Assembly: GCF_900110035.1 (NCBI RefSeq) | Contig: NZ_FOCF01000004.1 | Location: 69,501-133,500 of the forward strand | Length of the DNA stretch: 64,000 nt | Direction: 5' to 3' | Origin: Sphingomonas gellani | GTDB lineage: Bacteria; Pseudomonadota; Alphaproteobacteria; Sphingomonadales; Sphingomonadaceae | Shown here: piece after piece, positions 8,358 through 18,975 of the stretch | Layout: every line of letters starts with the position of its first letter | Position numbering within the stretch: the first letter of the stretch is position 1 | Made by a program: the position numbers and the translations under genes | Notes under the pieces: generated by a model | The model's input: only the letters and a program-made list of their open reading frames with translations | What the model was told of the DNA's origin: nothing | Databases searched by the model: none

Positions 8358-10892
8358 TCAGTACCGCAGCGTCACCGTGCCGAACACCGTCCGCCCCGGC
8401 GCGATCGACGCGTAATGCGAGCTGTACGCCTGGGTGAAATAGGTCTTGTTGGTCACGTTCTGTGCGTTGACGCTGAGTTGCAGGTACGATGCGACATCGT
8501 AGCTCGCGCGCAGATCGAAGCGCCAGTAATCGTCGATGGTGCGGTACAGCGTCTTGGTCGCCGGAGTGACCGTCACCACGCCGGCGGACGTCTGCGTCGC
8601 GGAGCGGTTGTCCGCATACCCGCCGAACTGCCGCCCGGTATAGATCGCGGTGCCGCCGATCTGCAGGCCATGGAGCACCTCCACATTTGTGGTGGCGGTG
8701 AAGCTGTTCTTCGCCGTCTGGGGCAGTTGCTTGCCCGTGTTGACGGAGGGCACCAGCACCGTCTGTGCCGCCCGCGCGCCGATCGCCGGCGCTGTCAGCG
8801 TGGCGAAGCCGCCGTCCAAGATCTTCGGGTCGAGATAGGTGTAGCCGCCGAAAACAGACCAGCCGGGCAGAATGGTGCCGCTGACGCTGACCTCTACGCC
8901 GTCGATCCGGCTCCGGCCGATAAAAGCGGCCGTGTTCTGGTCGCTGGTCACGCGCGCGTTGCTGATGTCGGTGCGGAACACGGCCACCTGGCCGCCCAGC
9001 CGGCCACCGAACAACGACGCCTTCGCGCCCGCCTCGTACGACTTGGTCTTCGTCGGCTTCAACGCGTCGATCAACGCCAGGTTGGCCGGGCTGTTGACGG
9101 TGCCGAGCGAGTTCTGCTCCTGTCCTTCGCCCAGCAGGCTGTTGGGCGGCGTCGCGGAGGTGGCGTAGCTTGCGTAGAGGCTGGTCTCCTCAGTCGGCTT
9201 GAAGACAAGCCCGGCCTGCCAGTTGAACAGGTTGTCGACCCGCTTCAACCGGAACCGCGCCGTGTTCGCATAGGTCAGGCCGGGTTGCAGGACCGATTTG
9301 AACCGGTCGTACCGCGCGCCCAGGTTGAGGATCAGCTGGGGCAACAGGGTTATGGAGTCGAACGCGTAGACCGCCTGGGTGGTGCCGTCCTGCTGGGTTT
9401 CCTCGTTCGGCAGCGACTTGACGATGGGCGACGCCACGGTCGACGTGTCGCTGGCGTAATTGACCCACGGGTCGGACGGGTTCGGGTTGAACAGGCTGGT
9501 GCAGTAGAAGCGCGCGATCGTCGCGGCGTTGCACCGTGGCGTGATCGTCGACCCGGCTGACAATATCTCGACGCCGTTGCCGTTCAGGAAACCGCGCGTG
9601 ACGAAGGTGCCGCGCCGCGCCTTCTCCCACGCGAACTCGGTGCCGACGGCAATGCTGTGCTGCACCGATCCGGTGTCGAAGGTGCCGTACAGGTCGGTCT
9701 GGTCGATGATGCTGTCGGTATAGCCGTAACGCGTGTTGCCGCGCCGCCAGACATAGCCGCCGGAAATCTGGTCGCCACGTGCGCCCGCCGCCCCGGTCGT
9801 CGGATTGGCGGCGGCGGTTCCGTAGACGTTGCCCGTGCTGTCGTCGGGCAGCAGGAAGATATAGGATTGCGTCGACCGGTTGTACCGCGCGGTGTTGCGC
9901 AGGGTCAGCGTGCCGAAATCATGCTCGATCCGCATCATCGCCTGATGCGTCTTGGCATCGCGGAAATCGCGGTTCTTCAGGCCGTAATAGGTGGATCGGT
10001 CGACATGGCCGGTCTGGCCGTTTAACAGCGTCACGTCGCCGATCGCGGGACGCGAATAGATGTCGCCGGTGCCCGGCGCGTTGTTGATCGTGTAGAGATA
10101 GGGAATGCCGCTGTCGGGCAACTCGTGGCTTTCCAGATAGTAATAGCTGGCGGTCAGGCGCGTCGGCGTGCCGATGCCGATCGTGAACGACGGGGCCACG
10201 CCCCATCGGCGCGCGTAGATCGCATCGCGATCGGCAAAATCCTGATCGTGCCACAGGCCCTGGATACGGAATGCGACGATGTCGGACAGGCGATAGTTGG
10301 CGTCGCCGGACACGCGCTTGAAATCCGCGTTGCCCGCGCTCGCGCTGACGCTGGCGAAGGTCTTGGCGACGGGCAGCTTGGAAATGATGTTGAGCGTACC
10401 GCCCGCCGATCCGCGTCCCCCCAGGGTGGAGTCGGAGCCGCGCACGATCTGCACCGTGTCGACCGCGAACACCTCGCGCGTCTGGGCACCGATGTCACGC
10501 ACGCCGTCGACATAGATCGACCCCTGACTGTCGAAGCCGCGGATGAAGGGGCGGTCGCCGATCGGATTGCCGCCCTCCGCCGCGCCGAAAGTGATGCCGG
10601 GCACGGTGCGCAGCGCGTCCTGGAGCGACACGGAGCCGGTCTGTTGGATGACCTCGGCCGGCAGTTCCACGATGGAGCGGGGCGTGTCGACCAGCGGCGC
10701 GACATCCTTCGGATCGGCGGCGCGACGGGCGCGCTCACCGGTCACGACGACGTCGTCGGAACGGGATTGCTGCGGATCGGGATCGGCAACCGCAGGCTTG
10801 GCCGCCGTGTCGGCAAAGGCCGGGGCCGTGCCGAACGCGCCTACACAGGACAGCGCCAGAAAGGCGCCCGAACGCGGAACATCTAACGTCAT
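8358..10892 (-). CDS. TonB-dependent siderophore receptor (catecholate, Fiu-like)
   Basis: This 844-residue outer-membrane receptor has a signal peptide to about residue 28 and a TonB box DDVVVTG. The plug domain ([17 protein letters not shown] ... [11 protein letters not shown] ... [21 protein letters not shown]) precedes a 22-strand barrel ending in the canonical terminal aromatic (TVTLRY). The start is the ATG at 10892, with a GGGGGGA ribosome site six bases away, rather than the preceding TTG. It is the first gene of the leftward iron unit. A Fur-like element and a sigma70-type promoter lie upstream, so iron repression is expected. It imports ferric-siderophore using TonB energy; the siderophore type is inferred from the PiuC linkage. 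Confidence 0.92.
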   Translation of the reverse strand: MTLDVPRSGAFLALSCVGAFGTAPAFADTAAKPAVADPDPQQSRSDDVVVTGERARRAADPKDVAPLVDTPRSIVELPAEVIQQTGSVSLQDALRTVPGITFGAAEGGNPIGDRPFIRGFDSQGSIYVDGVRDIGAQTREVFAVDTVQIVRGSDSTLGGRGSAGGTLNIISKLPVAKTFASVSASAGNADFKRVSGDANYRLSDIVAFRIQGLWHDQDFADRDAIYARRWGVAPSFTIGIGTPTRLTASYYYLESHELPDSGIPYLYTINNAPGTGDIYSRPAIGDVTLLNGQTGHVDRSTYYGLKNRDFRDAKTHQAMMRIEHDFGTLTLRNTARYNRSTQSYIFLLPDDSTGNVYGTAAANPTTGAAGARGDQISGGYVWRRGNTRYGYTDSIIDQTDLYGTFDTGSVQHSIAVGTEFAWEKARRGTFVTRGFLNGNGVEILSAGSTITPRCNAATIARFYCTSLFNPNPSDPWVNYASDTSTVASPIVKSLPNEETQQDGTTQAVYAFDSITLLPQLILNLGARYDRFKSVLQPGLTYANTARFRLKRVDNLFNWQAGLVFKPTEETSLYASYATSATPPNSLLGEGQEQNSLGTVNSPANLALIDALKPTKTKSYEAGAKASLFGGRLGGQVAVFRTDISNARVTSDQNTAAFIGRSRIDGVEVSVSGTILPGWSVFGGYTYLDPKILDGGFATLTAPAIGARAAQTVLVPSVNTGKQLPQTAKNSFTATTNVEVLHGLQIGGTAIYTGRQFGGYADNRSATQTSAGVVTVTPATKTLYRTIDDYWRFDLRASYDVASYLQLSVNAQNVTNKTYFTQAYSSHYASIAPGRTVFGTVTLRY

Positions 10893-10913
10893 CAAATCCC
10901 CCCTGATGACGCG

Positions 10914-10966
10914 TCGCTATTGCGACTGACTCGCGATGTCAACGCTATTGCGAATCGTTATTGCAT
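10914..10966 (-). promoter_or_regulatory. probable Fur-regulated promoter of the TonB receptor unit
   Basis: On the minus strand a TTGACA -35 box (10942-10937) is followed about 17 bases later by AATAGC/TAGCGA (about 10920-10914). Immediately upstream lies TGCAATAACGATTCGCAAT (10966-10948 read leftward), an imperfect AT-rich dyad resembling a Fur box. GCTATTGCGA occurs twice on the plus strand (10916-10925 and 10944-10953), and TTATTGCA follows at 10958-10965. The arrangement fits iron-dependent repression. The assignment is by eye, not by matrix score. Confidence 0.5.
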
Positions 10967-11172
10967 GGGCGGGCGCCTGTCGCGCTTTCTTTGCGCGGGA
11001 TCAAACCTTGGTTCGGAGCGCGCATAGACCGGAAGCTCAAGACTTTCACGTAGCCATTGGGTCAGCCTTGGCGGCGTAAGCATGCGGGCAGAGGATGCAC
11101 AAAAATGTACCCACACCCCCTCAAAGTGCCCTCGTTTGGCTTCGGTCCGGCCTCGCGTCTACCCTTCGCGGA

Positions 11173-12582
<1,410 letters not shown>

Positions 12583-12600
12583 GTCGGTCTCTGTACCCAT

Positions 12601-13072
12601 TTACGGTGATCGGGGGCTGCGCGGTCGATCTGTTGAGCCTGCTGTTCGGCTATATAGGTGCTCTTGCACGCCGCGTTGCCGATAGGTGCGGCAACAGACA
12701 CCGGCGAAGCGCGTCTTGAGTTTCGTAAACGCGACATCCCGCTCGGTTGTGCCCTCACGACCATCGAGAGCCCGTTTGCCGCACGCACCCTGCACGGCTG
12801 GGTTCGTCCAAGGCGAGGGGACAGTCCTTCAGCCGCGCTCCTCGCCCGATCGCCCAAGAGTGACACGGTCGCTCGGTCATGCCTATGATGCGCCATGGAG
12901 AGCAACCAAGTCGCGCGACCTGCTGGCGCATCAAGGGACTGCGCGACTGGCGTCCCGATTCTCAACACGCCGGCGCTCCTCCAGCAATCCTGCGCCCGCT
13001 CCGGTTCCAATCTGCCGCAGACTGTGAACGCTGCGAGCAAAGCCCGCTTCACGCGCCACCCGGAGAGAAGCC
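12601..13072 (+). other. 472-bp divergent intergenic region without a supported gene
   Basis: This separates sad (leftward) from the sugar porter (rightward). Reading frames cross it on both strands, but none has a ribosome site, a recognisable domain or protein-like composition. It presumably holds both promoters. AGAGAAG just before 13073 is the ribosome site of the porter. No convincing terminator or RNA structure was seen. Confidence 0.5.
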
Positions 13073-14449
13073 ATGCATGACATGTCGCCTGCCGCCCCAA
13101 CCGGCGCCCCCGACGACGCCCGGGTGACCACCGCGATCGTGCAGAGCGCGGCCGGGGCGGCGCTGGGGGGCCTATTGTTCGGATTCGACACGGCGGTGAT
13201 CTCCGGCGCCACGCAGGCACTTCAGGCGCGGTTCGCGCTGTCGGATGCAGCGCTTGGCTTCACGGTGGCGTCGGCGCTGATCGGCACGGTGATCGGCTCG
13301 CTGATCGCGGGCGCTCCGGCGGATCGGTATGGTCGCAGGGCGGTCATGCTGTCCGTCGCGATCGCCTATGTGGCATCATCGTTGGGCACGGCGGTCGCCG
13401 CGAGCTGGCTGGTGCTGATCGCGTTCCGCCTGCTGGGCGGCCTTGCCATCGGCGCCGCCTCGGTCGTGACGCCCATCTATATCGCGGAGGTGTCGCCTGC
13501 CCGTTTCCGGGGGCGGCTGGTTGCGATGAACCAGCTGAACATCGTGCTCGGCATCCTGATCGCGTTCCTGTCCAACTACCTGATCGCGCAGGCGCTGCCG
13601 CCGGATCGCGCGTGGCGCTGGATGTTCGGCATCGTCACCATGCCGTCGGCGCTGTACCTCGTTGTCACCCTGTTGCTGCCGGAGAGCCCACGCTGGCTGG
13701 CGGTCCGCGGTGGTCGCGAAAAGGCGAAGGTGGTGATGACGCGGCTCGGCTTCCTCGATCCCGAGGCGGAATTGGGCCGGATCGATGCGGCCGAACGACG
13801 CGAGCATGGCCATGGCGCGCCCAGGCTGTTCCAGGCGGCACACAGCGTGCCGGTCGCATGTGCCATCGCCATCGCCATGTTCAACCAGCTGTCGGGCATC
13901 AACGCGCTGCTCTACTACGCGCCGCGCATCTTCGAACTTGCCGGTGCCGGTGCGCAATCGGCCCTGCTCCAGTCGGTGGCTGTCGGCGGCACCAACCTGG
14001 TCTTCACGATCGTGGCGCTGTTCCTGATCGACCGGTTCGGGCGGCGGCCGCTGCTTTATGTCGGGTCGGTGGTCTGTGCAGCGGCGTTGCTGCTGGTCGG
14101 GTGGCAGCTGGAGCGCGCGGCGCCGAACGGCACGCTGATCCTGGCCGGGCTGCTCGGCTTCATCGCCGCCTTCGCCGTCAGCCAGGGCGCGGTGATCTGG
14201 GTGTTCATTTCCGAAGTGTTTCCCAGCGCGGTGCGCGGCAAGGGGCAGGCGCTGGGATCGACCACGCACTGGGTCATGGCCGCCGCCATCACCTGGCTGT
14301 TCCCGATCGTCGCGGGCGCGGTCGGCGGCTGGGTGTTCGCGTTCTTCGGCGCGATGATGCTGCTGCAACTGGTCTGGACGTGGCGTGTGATGCCGGAAAC
14401 CAACGGTGTGGCGCTGGAGGACATGGACCTGAGGCGGGCCACGGCCTGA
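13073..14449 (+). CDS. sugar porter (MFS transporter)
   Basis: The 458-residue inner-membrane protein has 12 predicted helices. Sugar-porter signatures are present: GLLFGFDTAVISGA in helix 1, DRYGRR in loop 2-3, the PESPRWL motif after helix 6, QLSGINALLYYAP in helix 7, DRFGRRPLL in loop 8-9 and PETNG at the end. Proton-coupled uptake of a hexose, pentose or polyol is the family role. It stands alone behind AGAGAAG and has no adjacent sugar kinase or regulator, so the substrate is open. The glycosidases nearby make a released monosaccharide plausible. Confidence 0.9.
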   Translation: MHDMSPAAPTGAPDDARVTTAIVQSAAGAALGGLLFGFDTAVISGATQALQARFALSDAALGFTVASALIGTVIGSLIAGAPADRYGRRAVMLSVAIAYVASSLGTAVAASWLVLIAFRLLGGLAIGAASVVTPIYIAEVSPARFRGRLVAMNQLNIVLGILIAFLSNYLIAQALPPDRAWRWMFGIVTMPSALYLVVTLLLPESPRWLAVRGGREKAKVVMTRLGFLDPEAELGRIDAAERREHGHGAPRLFQAAHSVPVACAIAIAMFNQLSGINALLYYAPRIFELAGAGAQSALLQSVAVGGTNLVFTIVALFLIDRFGRRPLLYVGSVVCAAALLLVGWQLERAAPNGTLILAGLLGFIAAFAVSQGAVIWVFISEVFPSAVRGKGQALGSTTHWVMAAAITWLFPIVAGAVGGWVFAFFGAMMLLQLVWTWRVMPETNGVALEDMDLRRATA

Positions 14450-14540
14450 CAGGACTGGGGCGGGGTGGAGCCGTACCGAGGATGCCAGGGGCGGCGCGGG
14501 ACGTTGTAGGCACTCTTGGCAAGGATGGAGACGGGTGGTC

Positions 14541-15284
14541 ATGCGGATGAAGGTGTTGGCGGTGTCGGTGGTGTTGGCGGGCTGCGGCCCTACGCCGTCG
14601 AACCATGCCGACCGGAACCGGTCCGATGCGGTGGCCCCGGTCACCGCCAACGCGACCGTGACGGAACTGCCCGCCGCCAAGGAAGCGAGCGGATCGACCC
14701 CTGCGCAAGGCACGCAATCCTGCCGTGACGAAATCGGCCCCGCCGCCGCCGGGCGACTGGCCGCGCAATGCCGGGCTGCGTCCCCGGCGACGCGGCCGCC
14801 ATGCAATGTCGCGAACAGCTGCTCGATGATCCGCGACGAGATCGAGCGGAGCTGCAAGCTGTTCGCCGACACCGATCCGCTGCCGGCGGACCTGTGCCCG
14901 ACGCAGGGTGCCGCGACCGCCACGACGCCGGTTTCCGTGGTGCGCGCCTATTATTCGGCTATCGCTGCGCACGATTATGGCCGTGCCTATCGGCTCTGGC
15001 GCGACGAGGGGAGGGCGAGCGGCAAGAGCCTGGCCGATTTCACCCGCGGCTTTGCGGACACGGCCGATACGTCTGTCGATCCCGGCACGCCGTCCGATCC
15101 GGAGGACGCGGCGGGGTCGACCTACGTCACACTGCCGGTCACGGTGCAGGCGACGACGCGGTCCGGTGCGCGCCAGCGGTTCCGGGGCAGCTATGTGCTG
15201 CGCCGCGCCAATGATGTGCCGGGTGCTTCGGCCGTTGATCGTAGCTGGCGCATCGATTCCGCCACTTTGAAGCCGGTCGGCTGA
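14541..15284 (+). CDS. predicted lipoprotein, unknown function
   Basis: The 247-residue protein starts MRMKVLAVSVVLAGCGP, with a lipobox LAGC that predicts lipidation at Cys15. A Thr/Ala/Pro-rich stretch leads to a Cys-containing segment (CRDEIG, CRAAS, CNVANSC, CKLFAD, LCPTQ) that could form disulfides. A C-terminal NTF2-like domain follows (VVRAYYSAIAAHDYGRAYRLW ... WRIDSATL). Start codons GTG 14535, ATG 14541 and ATG 14547 are all possible; ATG 14541 has GGAG ten bases upstream. It is probably anchored in the outer membrane facing the periplasm. No function can be assigned. Confidence 0.75.
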   Translation: MRMKVLAVSVVLAGCGPTPSNHADRNRSDAVAPVTANATVTELPAAKEASGSTPAQGTQSCRDEIGPAAAGRLAAQCRAASPATRPPCNVANSCSMIRDEIERSCKLFADTDPLPADLCPTQGAATATTPVSVVRAYYSAIAAHDYGRAYRLWRDEGRASGKSLADFTRGFADTADTSVDPGTPSDPEDAAGSTYVTLPVTVQATTRSGARQRFRGSYVLRRANDVPGASAVDRSWRIDSATLKPVG

Positions 15285-15303
15285 CCAGCGCCTGATTACT
15301 ACT

Positions 15304-15358
15304 GCCCGAAGGCGGCCGTTCGGGCTGACTCTCTTCCGGCTCCGGCGCCGGGTTTTAA
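15304..15358 (+). terminator. possible terminator of the lipoprotein gene
   Basis: GCCCGAA (15304-15310) pairs with TTCGGGC (15319-15325). A second GC-rich dyad (CCGGC...GCCGG, about 15337-15351) is followed by GTTTT. The position fits the end of the lipoprotein transcript, but the T-tract is short. Confidence 0.35.
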
Positions 15359-15434
15359 ATCAAGCGTCTCAGGCTGAAAGCCGGCCCGGAGTCGGGCTGC
15401 TGCATGACCGACGCGCCAGGCGCTCGGTCGGGGG

Positions 15435-15791
15435 TCATTCCTCCACCACCGTTGCCGCCGGTGCGCGACCGGCGGCGGCATAGGCGTTGATGATACCCTC
15501 CAACAGCCCGGGGTACCGCGCCTCCACTTCCTTGCAGCGCGGGTGGTTGCGCACCTCGACCCCGTGGCGCTCGCTGCGGATCAGCCCCGCCTCCCTCAGC
15601 ACCTTGAAGTGGTTGGACAGCGACGATTTCGGAATGACGCGGTCACCCAGTGAGGACAGCGCCGAACACGCGCCGACGCAGCCATCCGTCATGATCTTGA
15701 TGAACATCGCCGCGCGATCGGGATCGGCGAGCGCATGCAGGATCGCCTCCGGCGGTATGTCGTCCAGGGAAGGATGGAGCAGGGGCCTCAT
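15435..15791 (-). CDS. ArsR-family transcriptional regulator
   Basis: The 118-residue winged-helix protein is a typical ArsR/SmtB regulator: ILHALADPDRAAMFIKIM for helix 1-2, SSLSNHFKVLREAGLI for the recognition helix region and RSERHGVEV for the wing. Cys residues in TDGCVGACSAL and PRCKEV could be a metal or redox sensor, though the classical CVC arsenic motif is absent. The start has GGAAGAAAC before the ATG. It is divergent from the SDR gene at 15899 and most likely represses that gene and itself. Confidence 0.88.
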   Translation of the reverse strand: MRPLLHPSLDDIPPEAILHALADPDRAAMFIKIMTDGCVGACSALSSLGDRVIPKSSLSNHFKVLREAGLIRSERHGVEVRNHPRCKEVEARYPGLLEGIINAYAAAGRAPAATVVEE

Positions 15792-15898
15792 GTTTCTTCC
15801 ATATGGGGCTTGATTATCGCCGCACTAGTTCCAGATTCCCGAACCATGGGACAACGGCTACCGATGTTGGAGCCTCCCCATGCAGGAGTGTCGCAGTT
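15792..15898. promoter_or_regulatory. divergent promoter/operator region for arsR-type regulator and SDR
   Basis: The 107-bp gap between divergent starts contains an imperfect dyad GTTC-N9-GAAC (15828-15844), a plausible ArsR operator. AGGAG at 15884-15888 is the ribosome site of the SDR. The operator call is by position and symmetry only. Confidence 0.35.
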
Positions 15899-16645
15899 AT
15901 GGCAAAGCTGGATGGCAAGGTCGCGGTCGTGACCGGGGCGTCGAAGGGGATCGGGGCGGCGATCGCAAAGGAGCTGGCGGCGGGCGGTGCCTCCGTCGTG
16001 GTGAACTACGTGTCTAGTCAATCGGGAGCGGATGCGGTCGTGGACGCGATCACCGCCGCGGGCGGACAGGCCGTCGCGGTACGCGGCGACGTGTCGAAGG
16101 CGGGGGACGCGCAGGCGCTGATCGATACGGCGGTCGAGCGTTTCGGTCGGTTGGACGTGCTGGTCAACAATTCCGGCGTGTACGAATTCTCGCCCATCGG
16201 GGATCTGACCGAGGAGCATTATCACCGTCAGTTCGACGTCAACGTGCTGGGCGTGCTTCTCGCCACCCAGGCTGCGTCGCGGCATCTTGGCGAGGGTGGC
16301 AGCGTCATCACCATTTCGTCCGCGATCACCCATGTCAGCACGCCCAATGCGGCTGTCTATGCGGGTACGAAGGGGGCGGTGAACGCCATCTCCGGCGTGC
16401 TGGCCAACGAACTGGCGCCGCGCAAAATTCGGGTCAACGTGGTCAGCCCCGGCTTTGTCGTGACCGAGGGCACCCACACGGCGGGGATCATCGGTTCCGA
16501 CATGGAGGCCGGGATCGTCGCCCAGACGCCGCTCGGTCGCGCCGGTCAGCCGGACGATATCGCGCAGGTCGTGGCTTTCCTGGCGTCGGACGATGCGGGC
16601 TGGCTGACCGGTGAGAACATCACCGCAAGCGGCGGCATCCGCTAG
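15899..16645 (+). CDS. SDR-family NAD(P)-dependent oxidoreductase
   Basis: The 248-residue classical short-chain dehydrogenase has the cofactor motif TGASKGIG (12-19), NNSG in place of NNAG, the active-site Ser in ISSAITH, YAGTK for the Tyr/Lys pair and a C-terminal TGENITASGGIR. It resembles 3-oxoacyl reductase/glucose-dehydrogenase-like members. The ATG at 15899 has AGGAG ten bases upstream; an earlier ATG in frame at 15803 would add an unlikely tail overlapping the control region. Its divergence from the ArsR regulator suggests inducible expression. Substrate unknown. Confidence 0.87.
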   Translation: MAKLDGKVAVVTGASKGIGAAIAKELAAGGASVVVNYVSSQSGADAVVDAITAAGGQAVAVRGDVSKAGDAQALIDTAVERFGRLDVLVNNSGVYEFSPIGDLTEEHYHRQFDVNVLGVLLATQAASRHLGEGGSVITISSAITHVSTPNAAVYAGTKGAVNAISGVLANELAPRKIRVNVVSPGFVVTEGTHTAGIIGSDMEAGIVAQTPLGRAGQPDDIAQVVAFLASDDAGWLTGENITASGGIR

Positions 16646-16659
16646 TTTCCGCTGGCTTT

Positions 16660-16694
16660 CGGCCACGCCTTGCTTCCCCGGCGAGGCGTGGCCG
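16660..16694 (+). terminator. hairpin after the SDR gene
   Basis: A perfect 10-bp stem CGGCCACGCC / GGCGTGGCCG encloses a 15-base loop and begins 15 bases after the SDR stop. No T-tract follows, so termination would be weak or factor-assisted. Confidence 0.4.
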
Positions 16695-16814
16695 GCTTGG
16701 GATTCAGTCTCATCGGCCGGAGCGGCGGTATCTGCCGCTGTATCGATGCCGCAAGTGCGAGGCAATCGGCGCAACTATCTGGGAACTTCGCGCTGGGTCG
16801 CTCTTTATCGCGGC

Positions 16815-17384
16815 ATGGACAGCAACATCCTCCAGCCATCCGCGTTCCTGCGCCCCGCCATCCTGCTGTCGGGCACAGTCGATCAGGACATGTACGGCAA
16901 TTTCCGCCGTCAGCTCGATGCGGCCCCGGAGGAGGGACTGTGCATCGTCGAGCTGTCGACCCTGGGCGGCGATCCCGAAGTCGCGCGCATGATGGGCGAG
17001 GACATTCGTTTCCACAGCGACCTGGGCCCCGACCGGCGCTTCGTGTTCCTCGGCAAGGCAGCGGTCTATTCGGCCGGCGTCACGTTCATGAGCTTCTTCG
17101 CGAAGTCGAACCGCTATCTGACCCGTGGTACCCGGTTGATGATCCACGAGCGGCTGATGGGATCCACATTACAGATCAACGGGCCCCTGACCCAGTGCGT
17201 TGCGACGGTGACGGCGAAGCTGCACGAACTGACCGCATCGATCGACATCCAGAACGAGGGGTTCACCAACCTGGTGCGCGGGTCGGACGTATCGCTGGAC
17301 GAGCTGCTCAGTCGGGCGCCCAGCAACTGGTATGTCGAGGCGTTCGAGGCGCAGGAACGCGGCCTGGTCGAGGCGGTCCTTTAA
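16815..17384 (+). CDS. ClpP/crotonase-fold serine protease-like protein
   Basis: The 189-residue protein has the ClpP-type arrangement: GDPEVARMMGEDI after the first strands, Ser86 in AVYSAGVTFM where ClpP carries its nucleophile, and His111 in RLMIHERL matching ClpP MIHQP. The N-terminal ILLSGTVDQDMYGNF resembles the IFLGGxI strand of ClpP. It lacks recognisable ClpX-docking context and no Clp ATPase is nearby. It converges with the Anbu gene with only three bases between stops. A cytoplasmic peptidase is likely. The start at 16815 has no strong ribosome site, so some N-terminal uncertainty remains. Confidence 0.72.
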   Translation: MDSNILQPSAFLRPAILLSGTVDQDMYGNFRRQLDAAPEEGLCIVELSTLGGDPEVARMMGEDIRFHSDLGPDRRFVFLGKAAVYSAGVTFMSFFAKSNRYLTRGTRLMIHERLMGSTLQINGPLTQCVATVTAKLHELTASIDIQNEGFTNLVRGSDVSLDELLSRAPSNWYVEAFEAQERGLVEAVL

Positions 17385-17387
17385 GCG

Positions 17388-18134
17388 TCAATCCGGCATG
17401 AACGGCGGCGACGGAATGGTCGCGCGCACTTCATCGAGCAGCATCGACCAGCGCATCGACAGGTCGTCGAAATACGCGTCGCGCGCCTCGATCCGGCGCG
17501 ACACGACCGGCGCCGCAGCATCGGCCGGCATGACGATCAGGTCGAGCGGCCGGCCGACCGACAGGTTGGAGCGCATCGTCGAATCGAAGCTGATGAGACC
17601 CAGCTTCACCGCCTCGTTCGCCGGCATGTCGTAGCGCAGCGATCGGTCCAGGATCGGCTTGCCGTATTTGATGTCCCCGATCTGGAGGAACGGCTTGTCG
17701 CGCTGACACTCGATGAAGTTCCCGGCTTCGTAGAACAGGTACAGGCGCAGGCGCTCGCACCCGATCCGCCCCCCCAGCAACAGAGACACGCCCGTGGAGA
17801 TGCCCTGGGCGGTCAGGCCGGCCGACACCTGATGGCGGGCGGCCAGCATCGCTTCGCCCACCATCTGCGCGGCGCGGAACATGGAGGTCGCCTCGCTCAG
17901 CCGTCGCGGCGGCCCGCCTTCCTCGGCCGGGGGCAGGCCCTCCGCCAGGGTGGCCAGGATCATCTGCGTGACCGACAGGTTGCCCGCAGTGGCCGCCACC
18001 AGCAGCCGGTCCGCCCCGCTCGCGACCAGATGCAGTTTTCGATAGGTCGAGATGTCGTCGACGCCCGCATTGGTGCGGGTGTCCGCGATCATCACCAACC
18101 CTTCCTCGACCAGCATGCCGAGACCGTACGTCAC
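17388..18134 (-). CDS. Anbu (BPH) proteasome-type protease
   Basis: The 248-residue Ntn-hydrolase is of the ancestral-beta-subunit type. It begins MTYGLGML, so Thr2 becomes the N-terminal nucleophile after Met removal. GLVMIADTRTNAGVDDIS is the conserved Asp/Thr strand, and GDIKYGKPILDRSL and LISFDSTMRSN are further Anbu signatures. It is the last gene of a leftward cluster with transglutaminase, alpha-E and permuted ATP-grasp genes, the standard Anbu neighbourhood. The cluster is thought to make and/or remove a peptide-like modification; the natural substrate is unknown. Confidence 0.9.
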   Translation of the reverse strand: MTYGLGMLVEEGLVMIADTRTNAGVDDISTYRKLHLVASGADRLLVAATAGNLSVTQMILATLAEGLPPAEEGGPPRRLSEATSMFRAAQMVGEAMLAARHQVSAGLTAQGISTGVSLLLGGRIGCERLRLYLFYEAGNFIECQRDKPFLQIGDIKYGKPILDRSLRYDMPANEAVKLGLISFDSTMRSNLSVGRPLDLIVMPADAAAPVVSRRIEARDAYFDDLSMRWSMLLDEVRATIPSPPFMPD

Positions 18135-18150
18135 TGCAACGATCGCTCCA

Positions 18151-18975
18151 TCAACTCTGCCGCTGGTATCCCGACTGCGTCACCGACACCGCCACGTCCA
18201 GCGTTTCCTCTCCCATGCCGGTCCTGGCGCCTGCGATCGGTGCGGCCTCCCGGTAATCCAGCCCGACCGCAACCCGGACATAGGCGTCGTCGGGGGAAAT
18301 GCCGTTCGCGCTGTCGAAGCCAACCCAGCCCAGATCCTCGACGCACGCCTCCGCCCAGGCATGGGCCGCCGGCTGTTCGTCCGCCCCGTCGCGGCGGAAC
18401 AGATGGCCGGAGACATAGCGGGCGGGAATGCCCATCTCGCGCGCCGCCGCGACGAAGACGTGCGTGAAATCCTGGCACACGCCGTGACCCATGCTCAATG
18501 CCTCTGCCCCCGTCCGCCGTACGTCCATGCCGCCGGCGTCGAAGCGCATGCGATCCGCCAGCATCCCGTTCAGCGCGTGCAGCCGGCCCAGCGGATTGTC
18601 GGCGGCGTGGTGCGCGTCGTCGGCCAGCGCGACGATGGCGGCATCGGCCTTGGTCAATGGCGACGATCGCAGGAACACCGCCGACTGTAACGGCTCTGCC
18701 GCGCCCCTGACGACCCCGGCGCGATCCTCGGTCAGCACGTCGCCGGCAACCTCGATCGTCAGCGCCTCCAGCGGGCCATCGACATAGATCATGGTGATCT
18801 CGTTGCCGTAACCGTCCCGCGTCGGGCGCAGCCGTGCGTCGCAATCCACGTCGATCTCCCACCCGATCACCGTCTGGCCGGCGAAACTGCCGGGTGTCAG
18901 GCGCGCGAGCTGGACCAGCCGAACCTGCGGTTGGTCGAAGCGATAGGTGGTGCGATGGCGGATCTTCAGGCGCAT
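18151..18975 (-). CDS. transglutaminase-like cysteine peptidase of the Anbu cluster
   Basis: The 274-residue protein begins with the beta-rich N-terminal domain (LKIRHRTTYRFDQPV-like) followed by the transglutaminase core. The catalytic triad is Cys167 in GHGVCQDFTHVF, His205 in AAHAWAEA and Asp221 in GFDSANG. The ATG shares its first base with the alpha-E stop (TGATG), showing tight coupling. In this family the fold usually hydrolyses amide bonds rather than cross-linking. No signal peptide is present, so cytoplasmic. It is probably the peptidase/amidase counterpart of the ATP-grasp ligase encoded upstream. Confidence 0.9.
   Translation of the reverse strand: MRLKIRHRTTYRFDQPQVRLVQLARLTPGSFAGQTVIGWEIDVDCDARLRPTRDGYGNEITMIYVDGPLEALTIEVAGDVLTEDRAGVVRGAAEPLQSAVFLRSSPLTKADAAIVALADDAHHAADNPLGRLHALNGMLADRMRFDAGGMDVRRTGAEALSMGHGVCQDFTHVFVAAAREMGIPARYVSGHLFRRDGADEQPAAHAWAEACVEDLGWVGFDSANGISPDDAYVRVAVGLDYREAAPIAGARTGMGEETLDVAVSVTQSGYQRQS

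Noticed and set aside
13376..14923. 515-codon minus-strand frame opposite the sugar porter
   Set aside because: Shadow of the porter; high Arg/Gln/His content and no recognisable fold.
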